Source: Bacteroidales bacterium
Lineage (GTDB): Bacteria; Bacteroidota; Bacteroidia; Bacteroidales; UBA1402
Reading direction: 5' to 3'
Assembly (NCBI GenBank): GCA_017468435.1
Contig: JAFUIP010000003.1
Coordinates: forward strand, 120,640 to 184,639
Length of the DNA stretch: 64,000 nucleotides
How positions within the stretch are numbered: position 1 is the first letter of the stretch; the number at the start of each line of letters is the position of its first letter. Under the pieces are notes generated by a model. It saw only the letters and a list, made by a program, of their open reading frames with translations. It ran no database searches and was not told the DNA's origin. Below are positions 16,296-26,200 of the stretch, in pieces. The translations under genes were made by a program, and so were the position numbers.

Positions 16296-18575
16296 ATGGA
16301 TACTGATGGAAAATTGCCCGAAGGCATGGAAGGAAAATCGGCCGATGAACTCATGATTGAAGCGGAATTTCAAGACCTGTTGCAGAAATACCTCAGCAGC
16401 AACCACCGCAAGAAAGTCGAAATCATCACCAAAGCGTTTCACTTTGCCGAAAAAGCTCACCGCGGCATCAAGCGTCGTTCGGGAGAGCCTTACATCATGC
16501 ACCCGCTGGCGGTGGCAAAGATCTGCTGCTGCGAAATCGGCCTGGGTTCTACCTCTATCTGCGCCGCCCTTTTGCACGACGTGGTGGAAGATACGGAATT
16601 TACCATCGAGGACATCAGTCATCATTTTGGCGAAAAAATCGCATCCATCGTGGAAGGTCTGACCAAGATTTCGGGCGGCATTTTCGGCGAACAAGCCTCT
16701 ACGCAGACCGAGAATTTCCGTCGTTTGCTGCTCACCATGGCCGAAGATATCCGCGTCATTCTCATCAAGATGGCCGACCGTCTGCACAATATGCGCACGC
16801 TCAACGGACAGCCTCCGCAAAAGCGTTACAAAATTGCCGGCGAAACCTTATACTTGTACGCACCTTTGGCTCACCGACTGGGATTGAACCGCATCAAGAC
16901 CGAGCTGGAAAACCTGAGTTTCAAGTACGAACATCCGCAGGAATACGAAGAAATTGCCCTTAAACTAAAAGACACGGCGGCCGACCGAAAGGAATTGTTC
17001 CAACTTTTCACCCAACCCTTGGAAGAGGCCATGACCGACCTCGACATCCACTATCAGATAAAAGATCGTGTCAAGTCGGTGTACTCCATCTGGAGCAAGA
17101 TGCAAAAGAAGCACCTTCAATTCGAAGAGATCTACGACATCCTGGCTGTGCGCATTATTTTCGACGCGCCTGAAAACATGAACGAAGAAGCGCTGGAAGC
17201 CTGGGAGAAAAAGAAATGCTGGAGCATCTACGGTGCCATCACCAATTTGTACAAACCGCATCCCGACCGCCTGCGCGACTGGATCAACAACCCGAAAGCT
17301 AATGGTTATCAGGCGCTTCACACCACGGTAATGGGTCCTTCGGGCGAATGGGTGGAAGTGCAGATTCGCAGCCGTCGCATGGACGTGATTGCCGAACGTG
17401 GTTTCGCAGCCCACTGGAAATATAAGGTGGACGAAATAGACGATGAAAACGATTTGAACCGTTGGATTCTCACAATCAAGGAAATTCTGGAAAGTCCGGA
17501 GCCCGATTCCATCGATATGCTGGACACCATCAAGATGAACCTGTTTTCGTCGGAAATTTTCGTCTTCACCCCGAAGGGCGAAATCAAGACCATCGCACAA
17601 GGAGCCACCGCCCTCGACTTTGCCTTCGAACTGCACAGCGAACTGGGCTTCCATTGCATAGGCGCCAAAGCCAATCATCAGCTGGTGCCCATGAGTTACG
17701 TGCTGAAAAGCGGAGACCAGATTGAAATTCTCACCTCCGACAGCCAAACACCGAAATACGAATGGCTGAAATACGTGACCACCGGAAAGGCTTACTCAAA
17801 AATTCGCGGACGTCTGCGCAAGCAAAATCGCGCTCTGCTGAAGGATGGCGAAAAACAACTCAACGAATACCTGGCTACCCACAGATTGCCTTACGGACCG
17901 GAAACCTTACAGCCCATCATCGACCATTTCTCTTGCGATGGCCGCGACGACTTGCTGTTGAGAATCGCCCGCAAGGAAATCGATTTGGAACAAGCTTCTT
18001 CCGATCTTTTCAAGAAGTCTTCGTCGAGCAGCAATTCTTTGATGAAGTATTTGAAGAATCCTTTCAAAAAGAGCAAGAAAGACGACAAACAAGAAAAAAT
18101 CGACAAGAAAGCCATTCACAAGCTCACGGAAGAATCTTTGCGCGAACGCTATGTCTTGGCTCCTTGCTGTCAGCCCATTCCCGGTGACGAAGTGGTTGGT
18201 TTTGTCGAAAAGGACGGAAGCATTTCCATTCACACGCGTCATTGTCCGGTGGTGATGAAGCTCAAGAGCAGCCGCGGCAACAACATCATCTCGGCCGAAT
18301 GGGCCACGCACAAAGCTATGTCGTTCATGGCGCACATCGAGCTGGACGGTGTGGACGAAGTGGGCGTTATCAACCAACTGACACACATCATTTCAGACGA
18401 ACTCGAAGTTAACATACAAATGCTGCACATCGAAACCAAAGACGGCATTTTCAAAGGTTATCTCACGCTTTTCGTTCACGACGTGGAAGACCTCAACCAC
18501 CTCATTGACAGGCTCAGAATTGTCAAACCCATACGAAATGTCACGCGTATCGAAAAAGGCGACATGAAATTTTGA
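16296..18575 (+). CDS. Bifunctional (p)ppGpp synthetase/hydrolase, RelA/SpoT family
   Basis: The 759-aa product makes and degrades the stringent-response alarmone. The N-terminal HD domain keeps HPLAVAKICC and LLHDVVEDTEFT, so hydrolase activity is likely. The synthetase domain keeps ...VKSVYSIWSKM...YDILAVRIIF and ...NPKANGYQALHTTVMGP. A TGS domain (FVFTPKGEIKTIAQGATALDFAF) and a C-terminal ACT domain follow. A short Lys/Asp-rich linker lies at about 585-610. It ends the parAB-DUF5683-mltD operon and is followed by a terminator hairpin. Confidence 0.95.
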   Translation: MDTDGKLPEGMEGKSADELMIEAEFQDLLQKYLSSNHRKKVEIITKAFHFAEKAHRGIKRRSGEPYIMHPLAVAKICCCEIGLGSTSICAALLHDVVEDTEFTIEDISHHFGEKIASIVEGLTKISGGIFGEQASTQTENFRRLLLTMAEDIRVILIKMADRLHNMRTLNGQPPQKRYKIAGETLYLYAPLAHRLGLNRIKTELENLSFKYEHPQEYEEIALKLKDTAADRKELFQLFTQPLEEAMTDLDIHYQIKDRVKSVYSIWSKMQKKHLQFEEIYDILAVRIIFDAPENMNEEALEAWEKKKCWSIYGAITNLYKPHPDRLRDWINNPKANGYQALHTTVMGPSGEWVEVQIRSRRMDVIAERGFAAHWKYKVDEIDDENDLNRWILTIKEILESPEPDSIDMLDTIKMNLFSSEIFVFTPKGEIKTIAQGATALDFAFELHSELGFHCIGAKANHQLVPMSYVLKSGDQIEILTSDSQTPKYEWLKYVTTGKAYSKIRGRLRKQNRALLKDGEKQLNEYLATHRLPYGPETLQPIIDHFSCDGRDDLLLRIARKEIDLEQASSDLFKKSSSSSNSLMKYLKNPFKKSKKDDKQEKIDKKAIHKLTEESLRERYVLAPCCQPIPGDEVVGFVEKDGSISIHTRHCPVVMKLKSSRGNNIISAEWATHKAMSFMAHIELDGVDEVGVINQLTHIISDELEVNIQMLHIETKDGIFKGYLTLFVHDVEDLNHLIDRLRIVKPIRNVTRIEKGDMKF

Positions 18576-18640
18576 AATAACACTGCCAGAAATGCTTGGT
18601 GAAAACGACCAAAAATTTCTTGAAAACGACAAAAAACTAA

Positions 18641-18676
18641 GGGAACGACTCGTCAGAAGCCGTTCCCTATTTTTAT
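18641..18676 (+). terminator. Rho-independent terminator after relA/spoT
   Basis: The stem GGGAACG / CGTTCCC (18641-18647 with 18661-18667 region) is followed by TATTTTTAT. Confidence 0.75.
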
Positions 18677-18712
18677 CTGCAGTTCGCAATGATTACAAAC
18701 CCATGCCCTCGC

Positions 18713-18815
18713 TTTGTCAGAATTGATGAAATGCGGTGGCGCAGTCGGCGCCGTAGTTCGCAATTATCACAGACACTTACATCTGCTTTGTCAGAATTGA
18801 TGAAATGCGGTGGCG
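18713..18815. repeat. Direct repeat A: two 30-bp copies in the relA-alaS gap
   Basis: Identical 30-mers at 18713-18742 and 18786-18815 begin CTTTGTCAGAATTGATG. They are interleaved with repeat B. The gap between relA and alaS (18576-18924) otherwise holds only the relA terminator. Confidence 0.9.
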
Positions 18816-18934
18816 ATGAAATTTGGGGCGAAGGGAGTTTACTGGAGTAAATGACCGAGCCCCATAATTGAAATCGGCGCCGTAGTTCGCAATTATCACA
18901 AAGCAGCGCCGTAGTTCGCAATTATCACAAAGCA
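18746..18934. repeat. Repeat B: three copies, the last two in tandem and running into the alaS 3' end
   Basis: Copies lie at 18746-18772, 18874-18900 and 18906-18929 (core GCCGTAGTTCGCAATTATCA), with a diverged fragment near 18680-18698. Copies two and three are a 29-bp tandem duplication whose unit includes the alaS stop codon and last codons. A reading frame on the minus strand would repeat CDNCELRRR, but I regard it as non-coding. Confidence 0.9.
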
Positions 18935-21537
18935 GCAATCACAGAATCCAAGGCGGCTTGCAAGCCTGCAACATCCTTACCACCGGCCACAGCAAAATGA
19001 GCCTGGCCACCGCCATTACCCTTGATATGTTGGGCAGCCTGACGCACCATAGCACCGGCGTTCATGCCCTTTTCTACCAAAGCAGCACCCAAAGCAATGG
19101 TAATGAGAGGCTTGCCATCGTTGCTGGTAGCAGCCACAAACAAGAAGTTGTCGCCACATTCTCCACGCAATTGGAAAGCAATGTCTTTTACTTGGTCGGC
19201 AGGCATTTCGGCACAGATGCTGGCCACATCTACTCCATTGATTTGGCGAATATTAGATTTGATATCTTCCTTTATAGCCTTGGCTTTTTCAGCCATGAAA
19301 GCTTCTACCTGCTTTTTGAGTTGCTTGTTTTCTTCAAGCGCCTTGCGAATAGCCTCGGCCAAGTTGCCGGTGTTGCTGAACATATCCTTGATTTCGGCCA
19401 AGGAGTCTTTCAAATGATCGGTGTAGTCTTCTACCACTTCGGCAGTGATAGCCTCGATACGACGGATGCCGGCAGCGATGGAACTTTCGGTCTGGATGCG
19501 GAATGCGCCGATACGACCAGTGTTGCTGATATGCGTACCACCACAAAGTTCCACAGAATCGCCATAACGAACCACGCGCACTTCATCACCATACTTTTCG
19601 CCAAAGAGAGCCATGGCACCCAAGGCACGAGCCTCAGCAATAGGCATGTTGCGATGTTCGTCCAAATCGATGCAAGCACGAATCTTGGCATTAACCTTGT
19701 GTTCTACCAAACGAATTTCTTCTTCGCTCAACTTTTGGAAATGAGAGAAGTCGAAACGCAAAAGAGCATCGTTCACGTAAGAACCTTTCTGTTCCACATG
19801 CGTACCCAAAACTTCGCGCAAAGCCTCGTGCAAAAGGTGAGTAGCCGTATGGTTGGCAGAAATCTTGGCACGACGAGAAGCATTTACCACAGCCTTGAAA
19901 GTAGCTGAAGGATCTTCGGGCAAAACATCTACAATATGCACACTCAGGTTGTTTTCCTTCTTCACGTCGCGTACGGTAATCTTCTTGCCATCGGCTTCGA
20001 GATAACCCATATCGCCAACCTGTCCACCCATTTCAGCATAGAAAGGCGTGCGATCTAAAGCAATCTGATAGAAGGACTTACCTTTCTGAGCCACCTTACG
20101 GTAACGAATAATTTCGGCTTCACATTCCAGAAAATCGTAACCCACGAAACTTTGTTCGGCATCTTTCAAAATCACCCAGTCGCCGGTTTCGATGGCGGCA
20201 GCATTACGCGCACGTTGTTTCTGTTGTTGCATTTCTGCGTTGAAACCCTCGATGTCGGCTTGCATATCATTCTCACGGAGAATGAGTTCGGTCAAATCCA
20301 AGGGGAATCCGTAGGTATCATAAAGCGTGAAAATATCCTTGCCATCCACCAAAATTTTGCCGGCTGCTTTTTGCGTAGCCATCACCTTGTCGAGCAACTT
20401 GATACCGGTTTCGAGCGTACGCAAGAAAGCTTCTTCCTCTTCCTTGATAACACGTTCTACCAAAGCCTGTTGCGCCTTCAATTCGGGATAAGCGTCGCCC
20501 ATGGAATCGATAAGGGCGGGCAATAAACGATACAAGAAAGCACGACGACGGTCGAGGAAAGTGTAGCCATAACGCACGGCACGACGCAAGATTCGACGAA
20601 TCACATAGCCGGCTTTCGCATTCGAAGGCAGCTGACCATCGGTGATAGAGAAAGCGATGGTACGGATATGGTCGGCGATAACGCGCATGGCGATGTCAAC
20701 TTTTTCGTCTTGTCCGTAGGTCTTGTCGCAAAGCAAACCAATTTCCTTGATGATAGGCTGGAACACGTCGGTATCGTAGTTCGAAGTCTTGCCCTGAACA
20801 GCCATACACAAACGTTCAAAACCCATACCGGTATCTATATGACGCGCGGGAAGCGGCTCTAAAGAACCATCGGCCTTACGGTTGAACTGCATGAACACGA
20901 GGTTCCAGATTTCAATGACCTGCGGATGACTGGCGTTCACCAGGCTAAGTCCGTCCACCTGAGCGCGTTCGCTATCGGGACGAAGGTCAATATGAATTTC
21001 AGAGCAGGGGCCGCAAGGACCGGTATCGCCCATTTCCCAGAAATTGTCGTGCTTGTTTCCGTTGATGATGCGTTCTGCGGGCAGATATTTTGCCCAATAC
21101 GAAGCAGCTTCGTCATCGCGGCTGAGACCTTCTGCGGGACTTCCTTCGAAAACGGTGGCATACAAACGATCTTTGTCGAGTTTGAGCACTTCGGTAAGAT
21201 ATTCCCAAGCCCAATCGATGGCTTCTTTCTTGAAATAATCGCCAAAAGACCAGTTGCCCAACATTTCGAACATGGTATGGTGATAGGTGTCGTGACCCAC
21301 TTCTTCCAAGTCGTTGTGCTTTCCGCTCACGCGCAGACATTTCTGAGAGTCAGCCACACGAGGATATTTCGCCGCCGCCTGACCCAAGAAAATATCCTTA
21401 AACTGGTTCATACCGGCGTTGGTAAACATCAATGTGGGGTCGTCCTTCACCACCATGGGGGCAGAAGGAACAATCTGGTGTCCTTTCGAAGCGAAAAAAC
21501 TTTTGAACGATTCACGAATTTCTTTTGCACCTAACAT
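18925..21537 (-). CDS. alaS: Alanine-tRNA ligase
   Basis: The 870-aa enzyme charges tRNA-Ala. It contains the class II catalytic core from the N-terminus (...[35 protein letters not shown]), the editing domain with HTATH and ELCGGTH zinc/active-site motifs, and the C-terminal C-Ala/DHHA1 domain with [14 protein letters not shown]. Length is standard. A -7 promoter box lies 24 bp upstream. The last codons and stop are part of a repeat family found in the adjacent gap. It is divergent from the M23 peptidase gene. Confidence 0.98.
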   Translation of the reverse strand: MLGAKEIRESFKSFFASKGHQIVPSAPMVVKDDPTLMFTNAGMNQFKDIFLGQAAAKYPRVADSQKCLRVSGKHNDLEEVGHDTYHHTMFEMLGNWSFGDYFKKEAIDWAWEYLTEVLKLDKDRLYATVFEGSPAEGLSRDDEAASYWAKYLPAERIINGNKHDNFWEMGDTGPCGPCSEIHIDLRPDSERAQVDGLSLVNASHPQVIEIWNLVFMQFNRKADGSLEPLPARHIDTGMGFERLCMAVQGKTSNYDTDVFQPIIKEIGLLCDKTYGQDEKVDIAMRVIADHIRTIAFSITDGQLPSNAKAGYVIRRILRRAVRYGYTFLDRRRAFLYRLLPALIDSMGDAYPELKAQQALVERVIKEEEEAFLRTLETGIKLLDKVMATQKAAGKILVDGKDIFTLYDTYGFPLDLTELILRENDMQADIEGFNAEMQQQKQRARNAAAIETGDWVILKDAEQSFVGYDFLECEAEIIRYRKVAQKGKSFYQIALDRTPFYAEMGGQVGDMGYLEADGKKITVRDVKKENNLSVHIVDVLPEDPSATFKAVVNASRRAKISANHTATHLLHEALREVLGTHVEQKGSYVNDALLRFDFSHFQKLSEEEIRLVEHKVNAKIRACIDLDEHRNMPIAEARALGAMALFGEKYGDEVRVVRYGDSVELCGGTHISNTGRIGAFRIQTESSIAAGIRRIEAITAEVVEDYTDHLKDSLAEIKDMFSNTGNLAEAIRKALEENKQLKKQVEAFMAEKAKAIKEDIKSNIRQINGVDVASICAEMPADQVKDIAFQLRGECGDNFLFVAATSNDGKPLITIALGAALVEKGMNAGAMVRQAAQHIKGNGGGQAHFAVAGGKDVAGLQAALDSVIAAL

Positions 21538-21560
21538 AATATCAAATTTTTAAACGGCCG

Positions 21561-21568
21561 CAAAAGTA
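21561..21568 (-). promoter_or_regulatory. -7 box of the alaS promoter
   Basis: On the minus strand the site reads TACTTTTG, 24 bp before the ATG. Confidence 0.65.
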
Positions 21569-21615
21569 CAATTTTTTTGTCATATCATTGTTTTGTTGAT
21601 ACGATAAAAATGACT

Positions 21616-21623
21616 TATTTTTG
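21616..21623 (+). promoter_or_regulatory. -7 box of the M23 peptidase promoter; decides its start
   Basis: TATTTTTG lies inside what would be coding sequence if either upstream ATG (21577 or 21610) were used. Transcription should start near 21628, leaving the GTG at 21646 as the first usable start. Confidence 0.65.
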
Positions 21624-21645
21624 CCCCAACGAAAAAAAAGAACGC

Positions 21646-22623
21646 GTGGCAAGAAAAAACACCAAATATCGTTTCAATGAGGAAACACTGAACTTCGAGC
21701 CTTATCAGCCATCGGCGATGAACAGGTTCTGGAGCATTTTCTTCAATTGTGTTATGGCAGCCTTGTTGGGTTTTGCCGCATTTCTTGTCTATTCGTATCT
21801 GTTCGATTCGCCCGAAACCAAGCAGCTCCGCGAAGAGAATGCCCGACTGGCCATGCAATACGAAGTGCTTTCGCGCCAAGCAGACGAAATCGATTTGGTA
21901 TTGACCGAATTGGAACAGCGCGACGACAATATGTATCGTGCCATTCTGCAGAGCGAGCCACTGGAAAACCGTAAGGGAAATTTCGACAAAAGCAATCGCT
22001 ACGAAGAATGGTCGAACCTCAGCCACTATGCTTTGGTAAAGAAAACCAGCAAGGATATCGACGAACTTTCGCGCCGCGTTTATCTGCAATCCAAATCGTA
22101 CGACGAATTGGTGGAATTGATGCGAAACAACGAAGACAGGATGCGACATACACCTGCCATTCAGCCGGTCAAACACGCCGGATTGAAACGCGAAGCTTCC
22201 GGTTATGGTTGGCGCATCGACCCCATCTACAACTATAGAAAATTTCACGAAGGCATAGACTTCTCACTTCCCATTGGCAACGATGTGTATGCCACTGCTG
22301 ATGGTGTCGTTTCTTATATCGGCTACCAACGAGGCGGTTATGGCTACTTGATAAAAATTGATCATGGCTACGGATACGAAACGCGCTACGCCCACCTCAA
22401 ACTCAACTCGGCCAAGGTCAGAAAAGGCCAGAAAGTGAAACGTGGCGATGTGATTGCCCTGAGCGGACATACCGGAAAATCCTCCGGGCCTCACCTTCAT
22501 TACGAAGTGCGCGTAAACGGCCGTCCCGACAATCCCATCCACTATTTCTTCAAAGACCTCACCGCCGAAGAATACGACGATATGCTGATGGAACTCTCCA
22601 ACTCCGGTGTTCCCATGGACTGA
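21646..22623 (+). CDS. M23-family (LytM-type) metallopeptidase, membrane anchored
   Basis: The 325-aa protein starts at a GTG giving MARKNTKYRFNEETLNFEPYQP, the usual Bacteroidales N-terminus. It has a single transmembrane segment (about 26-48), a coiled-coil region rich in Glu/Arg (about 55-150), and a C-terminal M23 domain with HEGIDFSLPIG and HSGKSSGPHLHYEV-like zinc ligands (here GHTGKSSGPHLHYEVR). Such proteins cut peptide crosslinks in murein or act as activators when inactive; the zinc ligands are present here. It is divergent from alaS and is followed at 34 bp by a MerR regulator gene, a conserved Bacteroidales arrangement. Confidence 0.9.
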   Translation: MARKNTKYRFNEETLNFEPYQPSAMNRFWSIFFNCVMAALLGFAAFLVYSYLFDSPETKQLREENARLAMQYEVLSRQADEIDLVLTELEQRDDNMYRAILQSEPLENRKGNFDKSNRYEEWSNLSHYALVKKTSKDIDELSRRVYLQSKSYDELVELMRNNEDRMRHTPAIQPVKHAGLKREASGYGWRIDPIYNYRKFHEGIDFSLPIGNDVYATADGVVSYIGYQRGGYGYLIKIDHGYGYETRYAHLKLNSAKVRKGQKVKRGDVIALSGHTGKSSGPHLHYEVRVNGRPDNPIHYFFKDLTAEEYDDMLMELSNSGVPMD

Positions 22624-22657
22624 TTTTCCCCGATTTCACCGCTGTACTTCCTTAGGC

Positions 22658-22972
22658 ATGAAGCAATTTTATTCCATCAAAGAAGTTTCTGAATTACTGG
22701 GCGTTTCTCAGCCCACTCTGCGCTATTGGGAAGAACAGTTCGACAATATCCGCCCGCACAAAAGCCAAGGCGGCACGCGTCGTTATGACCAAAAGTGCAT
22801 AGACGAAATCCGCACCGTGCAGCATCTGCTCAAAGTGCGTGGGCTCTCCATTGCCGACGCGCGCAAAGCCCTGAAAACCAAACGAACCAACATTGACAGC
22901 CGCATGGAATTGCTGCGCCGTCTGCAATCACTCCGCAACGAACTCCTCGCCCTGAAAGAGAGTCTGGATTAA
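22658..22972 (+). CDS. MerR-family transcriptional regulator
   Basis: The 104-aa protein starts at the ATG at 22658. It has the winged-helix N-terminus FYSIKEVSELLGVSQPTLRYWEEQF with the MerR RYWE signature, followed by ...GGTRRYDQKCIDEIRTVQHLL and a C-terminal helix that would form the dimer coiled coil. No cysteine-rich metal site or ligand domain follows, so it is a minimal MerR. It probably shares the promoter of the M23 peptidase gene. Targets are unknown. Confidence 0.9.
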   Translation: MKQFYSIKEVSELLGVSQPTLRYWEEQFDNIRPHKSQGGTRRYDQKCIDEIRTVQHLLKVRGLSIADARKALKTKRTNIDSRMELLRRLQSLRNELLALKESLD

Positions 22973-23014
22973 CATTCTCCCCTTTTTATTTTTTATCCAA
23001 AATTTTACGCTTTT

Positions 23015-23046
23015 TTTGGTATATCAGAATTTATACCTTATATTTG
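23015..23046 (+). promoter_or_regulatory. Promoter of the large T9SS cargo gene
   Basis: TTTG (23015-23018), a 20-bp spacer and TATATTTG (23039-23046) form a good Bacteroidota promoter. A leader of about 150 nt follows, containing a small CCCC/GGGG hairpin near 23114-23126 and a long AT-rich stretch before the ATG. A long leader is typical of strongly expressed surface proteins. Confidence 0.75.
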
Positions 23047-23202
23047 ACCGCTTTTTGGGTTTTGTCCCGAAATGCCGATTGAATGGTACTTTCAAAACAA
23101 GTACGGAGCCTTACCCCGGCGGGGTTACAACTAACTGATTATTAACGATTAGAAACAACTATTTATTATTAACTTTTTTATTAACTATTTTAATTCATGC
23201 TT

Positions 23203-26200
23203 ATGAAAAAATTTTTCAAAAACTGCGCCATGTTCTTAGCACTTGGCGCAATGAGCTTGAGTTTGAATGCACAAGTAGCAGGCGATGATTTGACATCTCG
23301 CTTCCAAGATCCTGCTTTCGCACAGGACACTACTTATTGGAAAGCTACGTTTGGCGAATGGTCAGGTTTCCCTGAAGGCTGGACCATTGGAACTGCAAGC
23401 GGAGAATTCGGATTCGAAGGAACTTTCTTGAAAGCTACTTCATCTAAAAAATTTGGAAACTTTGAAGTTTCTCAAACGGTAGAGGGCATGCCTCTGGGTG
23501 ATTACGAAGTTTCTGGTACCATCTTCTTCGAAGAAACTGGAAACTACGGCAAGGGAGCTCTCTATCTGTATGCCAACAATGACAACAAGAAAGTTGGAAA
23601 CTCATCAGCTAATGGTGGTGCCAGCGTAACTGTTAAAACCCGTATCGCAGATGGCAAACTTACCGTTAAATTTGCGCACGACAAGAACTATCGTAACACG
23701 ACTGTTGGCGTTGGTAATTTGAAGGTCATCTACAAGGGTGCTCCTAAATTGGCTCCCACTTTGGCAACTGCTGAAACTTTCGCTCCTCAGAAAATGTTGG
23801 CCGAATATTCAGCTCGTTATACTACGGCTATCGATGCTGCTAAGGCACATAGCGGTTCGCTTGATCAACAATACATTGAGCTTTGCACCGAATTGGAAGC
23901 TTTGAACGCTGTTGCTCAGGGTTCTATCGACGATTTCGCTGCTTATGCTGCTGCCATCGCTAAGGCTGAAGCTTTCGTAGCTGCCAGCACTATCGCTGAC
24001 AAGGCTGCTATCGAAGCCACTATCGCTGAACACAAAGCTAACTACGAAGCTGCTGCTCAGAGTCCCGCTGCTCAGGGTTGGGTTGCTGCTTTGAACTTGG
24101 CAGTTGGACAGTTCGACGCTACTTATTTCGTTGTTAACCCCAGCTTCACCGATGGTTTGAACGGTTGGACTTTGGATACCGTTGCTAAGAATGCAAACTC
24201 ACCCATCGTTGTGGAATATGTTGCTGATCAGAAGGGTATCAAGAATGCCATCTATCTGCACAACACCTTGATGGAAAAGCAAGCTTTCAAGAAAGTAGAA
24301 CTCACTCAGACCGTTACCGGTTTGCCCAATGGTGACTACTATGTAAGTGCAAAGGCTTGGAAGAACGAAGATGGCAACTACACCAAGGGTACCATCACTC
24401 TGTTTGCTAACGCCAAGAGCGGCAAGTTCGGCAACTCTACTGCTGATGCTTGTGGTACTGCAAAAGTAAAAGTTCGCGTTACCGACGGTACTTTGACCCT
24501 TAAGATTTCTGAAACTGACAGCCGTAATGGTGAATTGATGTTCGGTGAAATCACTTTGAACTATGTTGGTTTCGAAAGCTGGGCTAAGGTTTCTGGTTCT
24601 ACCGCTACCGCTAGCTGTATTGAAGAACTTGTTGACGCCATGAAGTCAACTGACTACGATTCTGAAGACATCACCATTGAATTGACCTCTGGTTCAGAAT
24701 ACATTTTGGGCAACACTGCTCCTGAATTCAACGCTCCTTATAAGAACTTGACCTTCAAGTCAACTGCAGGTGCTAAGGTAGCAGGTCGTCTTACTCCTAT
24801 GCTCATCAAGGCTGAAAGCCTTACCTTCGATGGCATTACTTTCATTGCACATCCTGATGGTACTGCTGAAAATCAAACCTCTATCAACTTCCCGAAACAA
24901 GGTGGTGATACCGGTGACTCTATCAAGGTTTTGACCATTAAGAATTGTACCTTCCAAGATTTGGGCAAAGAACAAATTATCGCTCACCGTGGTAATGACT
25001 TCAAGCAAGTGATTGAAACTATCATCTTCACCAACAATACCATTAACAACTATGGTGTTTCTCAAGCTGATGGTGGTAACCACCCATTCCAAATCAACAA
25101 GGGTTGTACCAACAACTTCATCATGACTGAAAACGTGTTCAACAATTGGGCTGGTAAGCAATTCTTGAACTTCGGTAACATGTCTACCATCGTTGGTAGC
25201 GACTCTATCATCCACATCACTGTTGAAAACAACGTATTCAATGGTTGGGACAACTATAGCGTCAACCACGAAGCTTCTCAAACCAAGGATAGCCGTAACG
25301 CTCACAACTTCATTGAATTCAGCAACAACATGAGCAAGGGTGTGATTATGAACATCAACAACAACTTGTTCTATCACAACATGATCGACTCTACCGAATA
25401 TCCTGTTTCTGCTTTGATTAACTTCACTAAGGATATGACCGATGCTTACGCTGCTAACTCAGAAATCAGCATCGTTGGTAACTTGTTGATTCCTGACTCT
25501 GTTGCTGCTTTGAACACCAGCGGTCCTACCTACGAAGAAGTAAATGTTCTTCCCACCAACGTTAAGGACTTCGTTGCTAAGTTCAAATCATTCGCTCGCG
25601 AAAACAAGTTCCAGAAAGACTTCCCCGAATTTGTTTATGTTGCTGGTGAAAAGATGTTGACCTCTCATCCTATGTACACCGCCGGTAAGGATGGTAAGTA
25701 CATTGGTTTGCCTACCATGTATTATGATTTCGCTGCTACTGCTACCGGCGCTACCGTTAGCACTGCTGATGGTTTGATCCAGGCTATGGGTTATACTTTC
25801 GAAGGCGTTGAACATCCTGTTATCACTATGTTGGATTGCACCGACGAAGGTGGTGTTTACAACGTAGGTACTGGTTATAAGAAGATGGGTGCTAATGCCA
25901 ACTTGACTATCAAGGCTGCTGCCGGTGCTACTCCTGTAGTAAGCGGTACTTTGGCTGGTGCTAACTACAACATGGAAAGCTTGACTATCGAAGGTCTGAA
26001 ATTCATCGCCGGTGGTAACCCCATCCAGATGATGAACGGTAACGACCGCATCGAAGTTTTGACCGTTAAGAATTGTACTTTCGAACAATTCGGTGCTGAA
26101 CAAATCGGTTTGTTCCGCGCTGGTAACGGCTACTTGGGCAAATTCGTATTCGAAGGCAACATCGTTTCTGAATATGGTTATGGCAAGCAGGATGGTGGTA

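Noticed and set aside
18673..18921. Minus-strand frame with repeated CDNCELRRR, resembling a zinc-ribbon protein
   Set aside because: It is produced by the DNA repeats, the Cys spacing does not form a proper metal site, and no promoter is visible.
18713..18934. CRISPR array in the relA-alaS gap
   Set aside because: Only two or three copies, two different repeat families, and spacings of 29-128 bp without uniform spacers; no cas genes.
22973..23202. Riboswitch in the long leader of the cargo gene
   Set aside because: Only a small hairpin and AT-rich sequence are seen; nothing matches a known riboswitch core.
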